Part shown: positions 42,823 to 52,963 of the stretch, in pieces
Layout of the letters: every line of letters begins with the position of its first letter
Position numbering within the stretch: position 1 is the first letter of the stretch
DNA from: Schistocerca nitens
Lineage: Eukaryota > Arthropoda > Insecta > Orthoptera > Acrididae
Assembly (NCBI RefSeq): GCF_023898315.1
Contig: NC_064617.1
Coordinates: 710,851,202-710,915,201, forward strand
Direction of reading: 5' to 3'
Length of the DNA: 64,000 nt
Made by a program: the position numbers and the translations under genes
The notes under the pieces: generated by a model
The model's database searches: none
Told to the model about the DNA's origin: nothing
The model's input: only the letters and a program-made list of their open reading frames with translations

Positions 42823-43549
42823 ATGAGGGTAGACTTTTCGCGTGTTTTGGGACCTGTGATTTCTCTGCCAGTCAATTCTTCCATAGAGGCTCTACTCGTC
42901 AATCCAGCAACAACAGCAGGTGAATGCAGCTGTGTTGGAATGGTTGTTGGTTCAATCACCCAGGCTCCGCCACTGATTGTTCACCTACCACCATTCTGCC
43001 CCTATGATGAACCTGCTGAAGACTGGTATGCTTCTGAGAAATGGCTTTGCCAACATTTTGTGGTGTTATGGCTAGATGACAAGGAGGTCTGTGAGGGTCA
43101 TTTCTCACTGTGGATACCCCCTCATAAGTATCACTTACTGTGCCACTTAGCTCCACTTCAAGAGACAGCAGCCCATTCTTTTGATGATCAGCATTGTTTG
43201 ATATCCTCTTATCATCACAAGAGACCACACCTTATCAATGTGCATGTTGAACTGTACCTATGTCACAAACAGCTGCAGCAATCATATCAAACTTGGGCAG
43301 CCAAATTTCATGGCCTCAGTCGTAAATGTTGGTTGGTCACAACTAAGTCTCAAGAGTCTCATGCAGACATCACGGTCTGTGAACCACTCATTTGTTCGAC
43401 GTCAATATGAGGTACATCAATGTGCCCTTCAGCTTGGGAACCCTATGTTAGAAGAGGTTTTGAATACTGCACAGTCGTTCAATGTATCCCATGCTGAAGG
43501 CTGCCACATGGAGGACTCGAACGTTATCGCCATTGTTGACAGCCAGTAG
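42823..43549 (+). pseudogene. Gag of gypsy element H, frameshifted
   Basis: The ATG at 42823 opens a 195-codon frame containing HLPPFCPYDEPAEDWYASEK, FSLWIPPHKYHLLCHLAPLQ and HKQLQQSYQTWAAKFHGLSR, the capsid-like core of this gypsy group. Near 43380 the frame shifts; the continuation (43238-43549 frame) reads RRQYEVHQCALQLGNPMLEE then VLNTAQSFNVSHAEG. A weak zinc-knuckle-like stretch, with CPKCGSVATN, follows near 43700. The protein cannot be made as one chain. Confidence 0.78.
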
Positions 43550-43830
43550 ACCCAGAGCCCGGAGCCTGGTGTGCTGGAGGAAGATTAAGTAGCCACAGTA
43601 CAAAAAGGCCACCCCACCCAACCCTGACAAACACATCACTGGTAGCAGGGACAGTGAAAGCCATTTTTTCATGTCCCTCTTGGTTTGCGCTGCATGAGTG
43701 GACAACTTGCCCCAAGTGTGGGTCTGTTGCCACAAATTTAGAAACAAGGGTCAGATCATGGCGGTAATCAATCTCTGCTTCCTTAAGAGTCATTGCAGAA
43801 ATCAAAGGACGTCGATATTCATGCAGTTTT

Positions 43831-44346
43831 GTGTTGGACTCGTCGTTATTTACAGGCCAGAACAAACTTTTCGTTGAAGTGTGGGTGAGGGATCGACCAT
43901 TACGCCTAAAAATCGACACAGGAGCCACACTGTTTCTACTCAACTCCCAGACACACACCAGGCTTCAGTCCCCACTCTTGGCACACATCAAGCATCAGTT
44001 GGTGAACTATAACGAACAGCAGAGTCATATTCTCGGCCAGTTCATGGCTGACACATTTTACAAGTTAGTTGTGTGTTCCATTATCTACTCGGTGGTTAAT
44101 GATGTGGGTAATGAAAATTTGTTTGGGTTAGGTGCCTTTGCTAACATTGGTTTTTCTATTACAGATGCAGTGCATCCGATGTCAGACCAAGTGCCGTATC
44201 ATGAACTGGATTCCTTGTGTTCTGAGTTTTCGAATCTGTTTGCCCCAGTATTAGGTTGCGAAAACAATTTCACAGCAGGCACCACTCTCAAATACTGTGC
44301 CCACCCTGGTTTTTTGGGCATGGCTGGTGCCAATATCTTTATGTGA
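43831..44346 (+). pseudogene. Retroviral-type aspartic protease of element H
   Basis: LFVEVWVRDRPLRLKIDTGA then TLFLLNSQTHTRL shows the DTGA active site of retropepsins (near 43910). The open frame continues QQSHILGQFMADTFYKLVV then VVNDVGNENLFGLGAFANIG, where a normal gypsy protease has a second hydrophobic-Gly block (GLGAF fits roughly). It then enters the protease-RT linker, FSNLFAPVLGCENNFTAGTT, and stops at 44346. It is one of the better kept parts of H. Confidence 0.82.
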
Positions 44347-44713
44347 CCATGTTAAGATGGAGCTGGATCACTTAACATCACTGAGAGTGATTAGACTGAT
44401 TGCCTCTGGTGAATAAGCTATGTACTTGGTGATCATAAAGAAGTTACTGGTCAACTTCGGCCCTGCGGCGAATTCAAGGTCACTATTAATACACAGGCAG
44501 TCATAGACATGTACCCCATACCTCAACTGGAATAGCTGCTCACAAAGTCGGTTGGGGGTCATCCTTTTCGAAAAGCGGACTACCTTCAGATTACATTGAC
44601 TAAGGCATCAAAACAGTTGCACATGGTTAATACACTTTTCAGTCTATCAGCATCAACTGCTAGTGTTGGTGGTTGCTTGTGCACCTGCCATCTTGCAACA
44701 TATTTTAGAACAG
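44347..44713 (+). pseudogene. Element H reverse transcriptase, N-terminal part
   Basis: Frame pieces read VKMELDHLTSLRVI, then MYLVIIKKLLVNF and, in another frame, GEFKVTINTQAVIDMYPIPQ, the first conserved RT blocks. The text ends at LATYFRT/ILEQ, immediately before the 5' end of element X. The gene resumes at 53728 with QVTSVVPQWINYLDDIVV, so X sits in the RT palm coding region just before the active-site box. Confidence 0.75.
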
Positions 44714-45467
44714 TGAAATGTGGCTACACTGAGCCGCAGCGCCAGAGATCGCGCTAGAGAGTATTGTTCCGCCGCCTCCACTGGCAGTGATTATTGAGAT
44801 GTCGTAGTGGGCAGTGGTTGTTGAGAACTCGTAGTAGTCAGTGCTTGTTAAGAACTCGTAGCAGAGAGTGCTTGTTGAGATGTGCTAGTAGGGAGTGCTT
44901 GCTGAGAAGTGATACTGAAAAGTTCTTGTTGAGATGTGGTAATAGCGAGTCGGTGTGGAGATATATTGTAATGATTAGAGTGATTTTGGTCAATATATGA
45001 AGGTAACGAAACTTGATTTATTTTTCATTATTTAATGTCGTAAGTAATGCTTCATTACAGGTTCAGTCAACAAAGCATCTGGCTTGTGTTCTGGGATTAG
45101 AGTGTAATTCTGGTTCTCTTGAGTAATTATGGTATTTTTATTTTCTTTAATTAATTCAGTATAAATGATATTTAAAAATTCTTGTGTTATTGAAGAAGAA
45201 CCGTGCCAGATGCGTACGTTGAGTCATACTTCCACACACAGAACAGTTATACTTGTGCTTTGGTTTCGTAGGTTTTATAGTTGCTGGGGACTTAATTAAT
45301 TAATTGTGTTAATGAAAATTTCCATTTCATTCTTTGTTGTTGTTCTATGCAGTCAGATAGCGTAATAATACTAGTCAGGGCCAACCGTTTACGAGACTTC
45401 GTAATCGGACAGACAGCTACAAAAAATTAAAAATATTTGCATTATATTTTAATTAAGCCCCCATGCA
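44714..45467 (+). repeat. 5' LTR of element X
   Basis: 754 bp, TGAAATGTGGCTACACTGAG to AAGCCCCCATGCA. It differs from the 3' LTR by roughly a dozen substitutions and one small indel cluster near the end (CTACAAAAAATT against CTACCGAATCAAAAAATT). Five or six tandem ~30-bp units with GAGTGCTTGTTGAGATGTG-like sequence lie at about 44790-44960; they produce an arginine-rich chance frame in both LTRs. Confidence 0.93.
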
Positions 45468-45469
45468 CG

Positions 45470-45480
45470 TGGCGACCGCT
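45470..45480 (+). promoter_or_regulatory. Primer-binding-like site of element X
   Basis: TGGCGACCGCT lies two bases inside the 5' LTR, where the minus-strand primer tRNA should anneal (TGG pairs with the tRNA CCA end). I do not assign the tRNA species. Confidence 0.6.
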
Positions 45481-45788
45481 GCTTCGGATCGTCCCTTGGA
45501 ATTCTTCTGATTGTAAAAATAGTAGACAGTAGCATTGTTGTAGTAATTTGTAGTTTAGTAATTGTGGGGTATATTGCATGTGTAGACTGGGTAATTGGCA
45601 TTCTTCTAATGGTATTTTGCAAAATTTCATTTCTGTTGTCTTGTCTATGCGTTGACAATTTAGTGCAATTATTTCAATTGTTCGATTAATCGTGTTCGAG
45701 GGAAACATTTCGTGTGAATGGTATTGTTGGAAATATAGTGTCATTGTGTGTAATTTTCGTATAGTGACGAGTTTTGTATATTTTGTAA

Positions 45789-47258
45789 ATGATTACGCGA
45801 TCGATGAAAAAGGCAAAAATGATGGATAGTGAGAATGACGAAATTGTTAACATGGCGAACTCGCCAACAGAGGAAAACAGTATCATGAATAATGAAGTTG
45901 AAAACAATTTAATAAGTCGGGAAAATAGTCCGGAACCATTTCAAAATTTTTCTCAATCAGAAAATTCACAGAATATGAGATTAACGATAGAAAATTCTGG
46001 AATAGTATCGAACACAGATAGCTTTACAGCTATGACGAATGAAACTGGTTTTGCGGGAAATGTTAGGGGCGAAAAGAATTTTGAAACAGTTAACATGGAG
46101 CAGTTGATGAATGCAATATTAAATTTGGGATCTCGGTTAGACTCACAAGGATCTGAATTAAAAACACGGCTAGACTCACAGGGATCACAAATAGGAACAA
46201 TTAAAACAGAGATAGGAACAATTAGAACTGAGATGGGAACAATGGAAACACGGTTAGACTCACTTGGATCACAGTTAGGATCTGAATTAAAAACAGAGAT
46301 AGGAACAATTAGAACTGAGATGGGAACAATGGAAACATGGTTAGACTCACGAATAGGGACATGTTTCAAAAATATGAAGGATGAATTAAAGAAAGAAATT
46401 AGAGAAGAAGTACAACCGATTTTGAATGCTCACAATAATAGATTAATTGCGGTAGAGATTAGACAAAGGGAACAGGATAGAGAACAGGAAGAAAGAGATC
46501 GCGTGATAGTACAAAAATTTTCAGAGTTAAATTTACAACGTGCACATGATAAGGAAGAAATATTTGAGAAACTCGAGGAATCCGTACCAAATGACAGATT
46601 AAATAACCTAACACAACAATATGAACAGTTAACTACCAAATGTGTCAATACTGAGACCCGAGTCGCGACACTTACGGAAGACGTAAATAAACAGAAAGAA
46701 AAAATAGGTGACTTATCGGAAAGAGTTGAGGAGATTTCAGATAAACTGACAAGTCTTAGTTTAAATGGGGATAGAGATTCAGATGATACAGCTCCATTAC
46801 CATTTGCAGAAACCAAAGAGTACCAGAACATAAATAAGCATGTTGAAAATCAGGGAAAATTTAATGAACGCGTTAATAGGGAAGTTGAGGCATTACGAAA
46901 GCAAGTCAAACAAATTGAAGGCGAAATCGTAGGAAAAGACAGCAAAAGAAATTTAGAATCACAGATATCAGGGGGGTTTGAAGAAAATAATTTATTTCAT
47001 TTATGGGATGCAACAAGAGAGCGCCAGGCGCGCGAACTTGACAATAATCGACATTGGGACTGGGACAGACGCGGTAGGTCTTTGTCGCCACGAGGCGAAA
47101 ACTTTGACTATAAACACTTTTTGACTGTCCAGAAATTTCAGATCTTTCGTAATTCTAAGAATGACATACATCCATGTTCATGGCTTGATCAATTTACGTA
47201 CGCACTTCCGCCAAATTTGCCACTAAGTCACAAACTGAAATTTATGTGCAGCTATTAA
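45789..47258 (+). CDS. Gag protein of element X (489 aa), C-terminally truncated
   Basis: The ATG at 45789 opens a single 489-codon frame. Residues 1-100 are acidic and serine/asparagine-rich. Residues ~105-190 contain tandem repeats of LDSQGSELKTR and IGTIRTEMGTMET. Residues ~190-390 are charged heptad-like sequence (coiled coil), including a REQDREQEERDRVI stretch. The last part has WDWDRRGRSLSPRGENFDY and HFLTVQKFQIFRNSKNDIHP then WLDQFTYALPPNLPLSHKLK, the start of a capsid-like domain, and stops at MCSY. Normal gags continue for the rest of the capsid; DNA after 47260 has only traces (YVPQRSQGPEL-like), so a deletion follows the stop. Confidence 0.85.
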   Translation: MITRSMKKAKMMDSENDEIVNMANSPTEENSIMNNEVENNLISRENSPEPFQNFSQSENSQNMRLTIENSGIVSNTDSFTAMTNETGFAGNVRGEKNFETVNMEQLMNAILNLGSRLDSQGSELKTRLDSQGSQIGTIKTEIGTIRTEMGTMETRLDSLGSQLGSELKTEIGTIRTEMGTMETWLDSRIGTCFKNMKDELKKEIREEVQPILNAHNNRLIAVEIRQREQDREQEERDRVIVQKFSELNLQRAHDKEEIFEKLEESVPNDRLNNLTQQYEQLTTKCVNTETRVATLTEDVNKQKEKIGDLSERVEEISDKLTSLSLNGDRDSDDTAPLPFAETKEYQNINKHVENQGKFNERVNREVEALRKQVKQIEGEIVGKDSKRNLESQISGGFEENNLFHLWDATRERQARELDNNRHWDWDRRGRSLSPRGENFDYKHFLTVQKFQIFRNSKNDIHPCSWLDQFTYALPPNLPLSHKLKFMCSY

Positions 47259-47487
47259 CGTCCACAGGGGATTCACTACACTAAGTGAATATGTGCCGCA
47301 GCGTTCACAGGGCCCCGAGCTGTAGTGGTGCTATTTCGCTTTTAGTTTTCTGCACCGCTGCCTACTCTTTCACTATTCTTTGCATCTATAAAAAACAATT
47401 CTTCTACTATCCATCTATCTAGACAGTAGGTAAAGATTAACCGGATATGACGATTTTACCCAAAAGTGACTTTGGAAATTACCGTTT

Positions 47488-47860
47488 GGACTTACTATAT
47501 TTTCTGCAGTATTCATTCGTAGTTTAAATGAAATTTTACCTGTTTATCTACGTGACAATATTACTTCATATGTTGACGATATTCTTATTGCTAAACATTC
47601 TTGGAGTGAGCATAACAAAAAATTTTGGAGTCATTATTACATATTTTTGCAAGAGTTGGAATTACAGTGAACTTGGAAAAATCTGAATTTGGTCGTTCTC
47701 AGGTGAAATTTCTCGGTCACATTATTTCTACAGAAGGTATTCTTCCTGATCCAGGAAACTAGACGCTATTCGTAATTATGCTGTTCCTTCCACAAAACGT
47801 GATGTTCGTAGTTTCCTTGGTGTCTGTAATTTTCTTAGACACCTTGTTAGATTGGATGAT
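47488..47860 (+). pseudogene. Element X reverse transcriptase remnant
   Basis: GLTIFSAVFIRSLNEILPVY then LRDNITSYVDDILIAKHSWS (47488-47633) carries the YVDD active-site box. A shifted frame continues with KFLGHIISTEGILPDP-like sequence (47700-47755) and DAIRNYAVPSTKRDVRSFLG then VCNFLRHLVRL (47760-47850), the RT thumb. The N-terminal RT half and all of RNase H are missing, so gag is joined to RT by one deletion and RT to integrase by another. Confidence 0.82.
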
Positions 47861-47861
47861 T

Positions 47862-49098
47862 TGGCCACACCTCGTTTACACATTTCAGTTATGCACATTT
47901 TGGTCCCAGAAAATGCTTTCATAAATTACGAGAAAATTGCTACTTCAGCAATATGGAAAAACGCACTCGATCTGTTCTTGCCAAATGCAAATTATGTCAA
48001 CAGGCTAAGCCGCCAACTGTTTCTCACAGAGCACCGTTGTTTCCTATCATTCCAGCGAAATTAAAGGACATGGCTGCAGTCGATTTGTTCGGTCCAGTGG
48101 TTCGTTCTACTAATGGTTTTGCGTACATTTTCGTAGCATTGGAATTGACATCAAAATATGTGTGTTTTACACCTTTACGCAAAGCAACAGCTCGTTCAGT
48201 ATCTAATGCTTTCATCAAACATTTTCTTAAAAAAAATGGCTCTGAGCACTATGGGACTCAACTGCTGTGGTCATAAGTCCCCTAGAACTTAGAACTACTT
48301 AAACCTAACTAACCTAAGGACAGCACACAACACCCAGCCATCACGAGGCAGAGAAAATCCCTGACCCCGCCGGGAATCGAACCCGGGAACCCGGGCGTGG
48401 GAAGCGAGAACGCTACCGCACGACCACGAGATGCGGGCCATTTTCTTAAAGAAGTTGGTCATGTTGATAAGGTTATATCAGATAATGGATCACAGTTTCG
48501 CTCTAAAATTTGGCTTCGTACTCTACGGCGTCGTAAGATTAAACCAATTTTTATATCACTTTTTCACCCTCAATCTAACGCTTCAGAGAGATGGATGAAA
48601 TAAATCAATAAATTGTGCCGTCTTTATTGTCATCAGAATCACAGAACTTGGGATCAGTATCTTCATATTTTTCAAAACATTCTGAATGAATTTCCTAATG
48701 ACTCAACTTCTTTACCGCCTCTATTGATATTAAAAAACAAAGCACCATCAAATCGCATTTCTGAAATAGTTCCTTTTCCGCCTTCACGGAAACTGCGGCA
48801 TTCTGAAGTTGTCAACCTGGCTCTACGAAATATTGCGTCTGCGGCTGCAAAAAGAGAGAAATCAGCTAAACGTCCTGGTCGTTTAAAAATCTTGTCAGTT
48901 GGTCAGAAGGTATTAATTAAGTCCCACCGTTTATCTCACAAAGGAAAAGGCTTATGTCGCAAATTTTTTCTGCTTTATAACGGTCCATATAGAATTCGCA
49001 AAATTATCCATGATAACACTGTTGAAGTAGAAACTCTTAAATCTCGACGCTCTAAGGGAATACATCACATATCGAACGTAAAAATTTTTGTGGAATGA
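47862..49098 (+). pseudogene. Element X integrase, split by a SINE
   Basis: The start is truncated; CKLCQQAKPPTVSHRAPLFP (near 47985) is the Cys pair of the zinc-binding domain, and the His pair is damaged. The core has LKDMAAVDLFGPVVRSTNGF (first Asp), DKVISDNGSQFRSK (second Asp, near 48480) and LFHPQSNASERWMK (Glu, near 48590). A TAA at 48601-48603 replaces a Glu codon in the same frame. The rest is open to FVE at 49098: PSRKLRHSEVVNLALRNIAS then GQKVLIKSHRLSHKGKGLCR and NGPYRIRKIIHDNTVEVETL, a typical C-terminal DNA-binding module. A SINE (48232-48438) breaks it after NAFIKHFLK, duplicating HFLK. Confidence 0.9.
48232..48438 (-). repeat. SINE with tRNA-Gly-like head inside the X integrase
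   Basis: CATTTTCTTAAA is duplicated at 48220-48231 and 48439-48450. On the minus strand the head reads GTGGTCGTGCGGTAGCG, TCTCGCTTCCCACGC and CCCGGGTTCGATTCC; the body and tail match the copies at 4501, 10804 and 18809. Insertion plus duplication adds 219 bp, a multiple of three, but the SINE contains stops. Confidence 0.92.
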
Positions 49099-50799
49099 CA
49101 TACTTTTGAGAAACCAACAGTTATACGTAAACATGCGGAGAATGCAAGGATACCGCGCCGTGTTCCGGCGGCGGCAGATACTCAAAGCAACAGTGAAGTC
49201 TGCGCGCCGCACAAGGCAGTCGTTGACCGCAAACAATCACCTTCTACGTCACGCGTCTACAGCTGATAGAGCGCTCAGTGCGAATGCACTGACAGACGTA
49301 AACAAATACACAGTCTAATTTCTCCGACTAAATTCTGTATAAAGCTATGGTGACTTTATAAATTATGTTATTAACGTTCAGTATTTTTCAGGATACGGTT
49401 GTGTAAAATTTTTAAGACCTTCAGGTAAATTCTGTGTGTGTCCGACGTTAAGAGGACTTACTATCGAGAAAATTTCAGAAAGAATGTAATTTCGAAGATG
49501 AAACTAATAAACTAAAAAGGTAATGATTAATTGAGTTTATTTTTCAGGTAACATATTTCCACTTAGGTACGTACTTTAGATGTAATTTGCTGCTTGCGAT
49601 TACGTGATTCATACTTTGTGCTAAATTTCATGTTCTATGAATTTACTTGTGAAGTGACGTGCTTACGCACATTAACTGATTTTGACGATGATTGATTAAT
49701 GAACAGGCTTGTTATTTGTATATATTATGCATCGCTTGGCTGCACTGCTTTTTCACTGATGTCATATTTTTTTTATTATGTGCCTGCTGTGCTTATTTAT
49801 TTAAATTAGAATTGTCACCTGATTAATTGTGCTGACTGTGGTTATGTATGTAAGTTATACTTTGTGATTTATCTGCTTGCGCCTTCATGTTTACTTATTA
49901 AGATTACGTATGAACATTTATTTGCTTATGCTGATATGATGATAATGGCCTGTTTATTATGTAAGATACATATTTGCTGCTTTGCGTATGGATTGTATAT
50001 TAACACATTTCCTTTTGTTGTCATAACTGCTCTTCAATTTAGAATATAGCAATGCTGATGTACAGTGTACAAACATGAAGATTAGGTTACACTATTGTAT
50101 TAATTGTAGATTGTTCGCTTGGCAGAGCCTCGTTATAGGGATTGTGCTGCATCCACTTGTTGACATTCTGTTCGCTACTGGTATATTGTCGCGATATTGC
50201 ATGTATTGCTTACGCTCAGTGCTTTATATTTTTAAGATAAGAAAATGAACTGCTATAATGCTACGAACGACATTGGTACAAGAAACTGCATAGAAGTCAC
50301 ATGAGCTGGAGGTTTTATGGAAGCTGTATAAATTTATGCTAATAGGAAGGAAGCTAACGGCATGACATACCAACACTAGGTTAGACCATTGACAGTTATT
50401 ACACTGCATTTTTCGTGAGTAATAGAAATAGGAAGTGATACTTGACACAAGAAATACTCCACATGTTTGCTTCTGTTTGCCATAATTTTTGAAGTGGTGT
50501 ACACACTGAAAAATCACGATCATTAACACTTCGTAATCGTACTTAATTACTGAGAGTTATTCGAACTAAGTCTGTTAGAGGTCATGTATGCATTTCTTTT
50601 ATTTAATGATGGACAAGGAACCAAAATGTATCTTATAATTTATAATGAGTAGAAGATTTGGGTCAGATGGATTACACAGAGGTTGTGTGTGGACACTGTG
50701 TCTTCGGATTGTATGGGATGCTGAATTGAAGTTTGCACTAGGATTTTGTCTGTACTTGTTCGAGGAGACTGACTAGAGGAAAGAGTTGTTATGGAAGTG

Positions 50800-51030
50800 A
50801 AATGATATTGGTGCTGAGGTTTATATATATCGACGTATTGAAGAGGTATGATTGAGGTATTGAGATTATGTGAAGTTGATGATTATTGGAGTTTTCGTGG
50901 ACAAGAGGTAAGGTAAATGATATTGATGATAAGGTTTATATGTATCGACGTATTGAAGATGTATTATAGAAGTATTGAGATTATGTGATGCTGATGATTA
51001 TTGGAGTTTTGGTGGATAAGAGGTAAAGTA
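50800..51030 (+). repeat. Imperfect tandem duplication (~117 bp x 2) in X
   Basis: The two units share GATATTG-TG-TGAGGTTTATAT, ATCGACGTATTGAAGA, GTATTGAGATTATGTGA and GATGATTATTGGAGTTTT then AAGAGGTAA. The first unit begins near 50803 and the second near 50918. Confidence 0.75.
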
Positions 51031-51669
51031 AGTGAGGAGCATATTTTTTTGTTGGTCTATATGGGACAAGGAGGATGAAGATGGCAGACTAGAACACTAA
51101 AGTAGCAGAAAGATTGTCTACACAAACACTTTGTTAAATCACTAAGCAGTAAATACTTTTTTTTGGAGAGAGGAAGTAATTGCATATCTTGGCTCACTGA
51201 CAGTTGTTCAGCAACCGTACATTTTGATATGGCTTGGCAAACATTGGTCTTGACATGATGACTATGACGTTGACTTAACTATTATTGACTGTTATACATT
51301 GCTGCCACTACTACTTGATACACATGTCGAACATAAAATTTTGACAGAATTACATTTACACAGTTAACACTATTTAATTACACGGTAGTACTTAAAGTGG
51401 ATGAAAGATGAGTGAGTGTGTTTTGTGTGTTTTCCTTTCCTAATCCTACCCACCTATCTCCTAAATATTATTTTATTTGTATGTAGTGGCTTGCACTGAC
51501 ACCCATAAATAGTATAGGTTTACTGTTATTTGTGTATTGTAATAGTTAATAGGACAATTATCTGATATCATTTGTGTGTTATGATTTGTATGTTTAGTGT
51601 TAAAGCATTTGTATGTGTATTCAAACTATTGTTCATGCCTGAACTGTCTGATTAGTGATGGTGCTGCAC

Positions 51670-51950
51670 TTTTCAACATGATGTGTGACACTAGGACATG
51701 TTTAATTTCTGCTGATGAACTGTGTGATTAGTGATAGGGAATATTATGGACTGTTATTTGCACTTTTTCTACATGATTGGTGCCACTAGGACATGTTTAA
51801 TTTCTGCTTATAAACTCTGATGAACAGTGTGATCAGTGATAGTAAATATTATGGACTGTTACTTGCACTTTTTCTACATGATTCGTGCCACTAGGACATG
51901 TTTAATTTCTGCTGATGAACAGTGTGATTAGTGAAAGTGAATATTATGGA
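51670..51950 (+). repeat. Tandem repeat of ~95-110 bp, about 2.5-3 units, in X
   Basis: Units share CACTAGGACATGTTTAATTT, CTGATGAAC-GTGTGATTAG and GAATATTATGGACTG then TTGCACTTTTTCTACATGAT. The array runs straight into the 71-bp array that follows. Confidence 0.8.
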
Positions 51951-51958
51951 CTGCGGTC

Positions 51959-52590
51959 AGCACCTATTCAACATTGCTGGGTGCCACTGATGGACTGCTT
52001 CTACTGAAAAGATGTCACCTGTTGATATCGGCACCTGTTCAACATTGCTGGTGCCACTGATGGAACTGCTTATACTGAAATGGTGTTACTTGTTGATGTC
52101 TGCACCTGCTCAACATTGCTGGTGCCACTAATGGAACTGCTTATACTGAAATGGTGTTACTTGTTGGTGTCTGCACCTGTTCAACATTGCTGGTGCCACT
52201 AATGGAACTGCTTATACTGAAATGGTGTTACTTGTTGGTGTCTGCACCTATTCAGAATTACTGGGTGCCACTGATGGACTGCTTCTACCGAAATGATGTC
52301 ACTTGTTGGTGTCAGCACCTGCTCAACATTGCTGGGTGCCAATGATGGACTGCTTCTACTGAAAAGATGTCACCTGTTGCTGTGTGCACCTGCTCAACAT
52401 TGCTGGTGCCACTAATGGAACTGCTTATACTGAAATGGTGTTACTTGTTGGTGTCTGCACCTATTCAACATTACTGGGTGCCACTGATGGACTGTTTCTA
52501 CTGAAAAAATGTCACTTGTTGGTTTTTGCACCTGTTGACCATTGCTGGGTGCTACTGCTGGAACTGTCAACTACTTGTTTCTTGGGCTAT
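51959..52590 (+). repeat. 71-bp minisatellite, about 9 units, two alternating types, in X
   Basis: Each unit starts with GCACCTGYTCAACATTGCTG and continues with a GGTGCCACTRATGGA core. One type has GGGTGCCACTGATGGACTGC then TTCTACTGAAAAGATGTCAC; the other has GGTGCCACTAATGGAACTGC then TTATACTGAAATGGTGTTAC. By eye the order is A, B, B, B, A, A, B, A, A (the last two diverged). Mixed frames over it are not genes. Confidence 0.88.
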
Positions 52591-52947
52591 GGAAAGCGTT
52601 TATGTGAATATTTGTATAAACTGATTTTTTGTGTATTACTGTTGTGAAAAGTTACGAGACTCTTACCTGCACATATTCGTCATTGCTGACGCTATTGATT
52701 GAACTGTTTAACCACATAATACTTGTGTAAACTATTATGTAAAGTCACATGTATGAAAGAATTTGTATTGCTTACTGTATACTCTATATATTAGGTTATT
52801 GAAAGGTCAGTGCAAAGCCAAAATTTATCTAGTTATATGATATTTACACATTAATATTATCTTTTATTTTTGTCTGTATTTTTTTTTGACGAATTTGGTG
52901 GTATTTTCACCACCAATGCTGGCAAAAATACCATCAAATTCTAGCCC

Positions 52948-52963
52948 GTGGAGGAAGGGCATA
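52948..52963 (+). promoter_or_regulatory. Polypurine tract of element X
   Basis: GTGGAGGAAGGGCATA lies directly before the 3' LTR, the position of the plus-strand primer in LTR retrotransposons. Confidence 0.75.

Larger units (their letters stand above)
49099..52963 (+). other. Long non-coding 3' region of element X (3.9 kb)
   Basis: Between the integrase stop and the 3' LTR no open frame longer than ~100 codons is supported on +, and no env-like signal peptide, transmembrane segment or glycoprotein is visible. The start (49100-49318) is GC-richer with an arginine-rich frame of 76 codons; the rest is AT-rich. Three repeat tracts occur (50800-51030, 51670-51950 and 51959-52590). The region ends in the polypurine tract. 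It is much longer than the 3' UTR of usual gypsy elements. Confidence 0.7.

Noticed and set aside
44794-45000. 68-codon arginine-rich frame, repeated at 53044-53250
   Set aside because: It lies in the tandem units of the X LTRs and is present twice only because the LTRs are duplicates.
49088-49318. env-like gene after the X integrase
   Set aside because: The 76-codon frame is arginine-rich, without signal peptide or membrane segment, and starts inside the integrase end.
51959-52590. CRISPR-like array
   Set aside because: Units are ~71-bp contiguous tandem repeats without unique spacers, in a eukaryotic LTR element.
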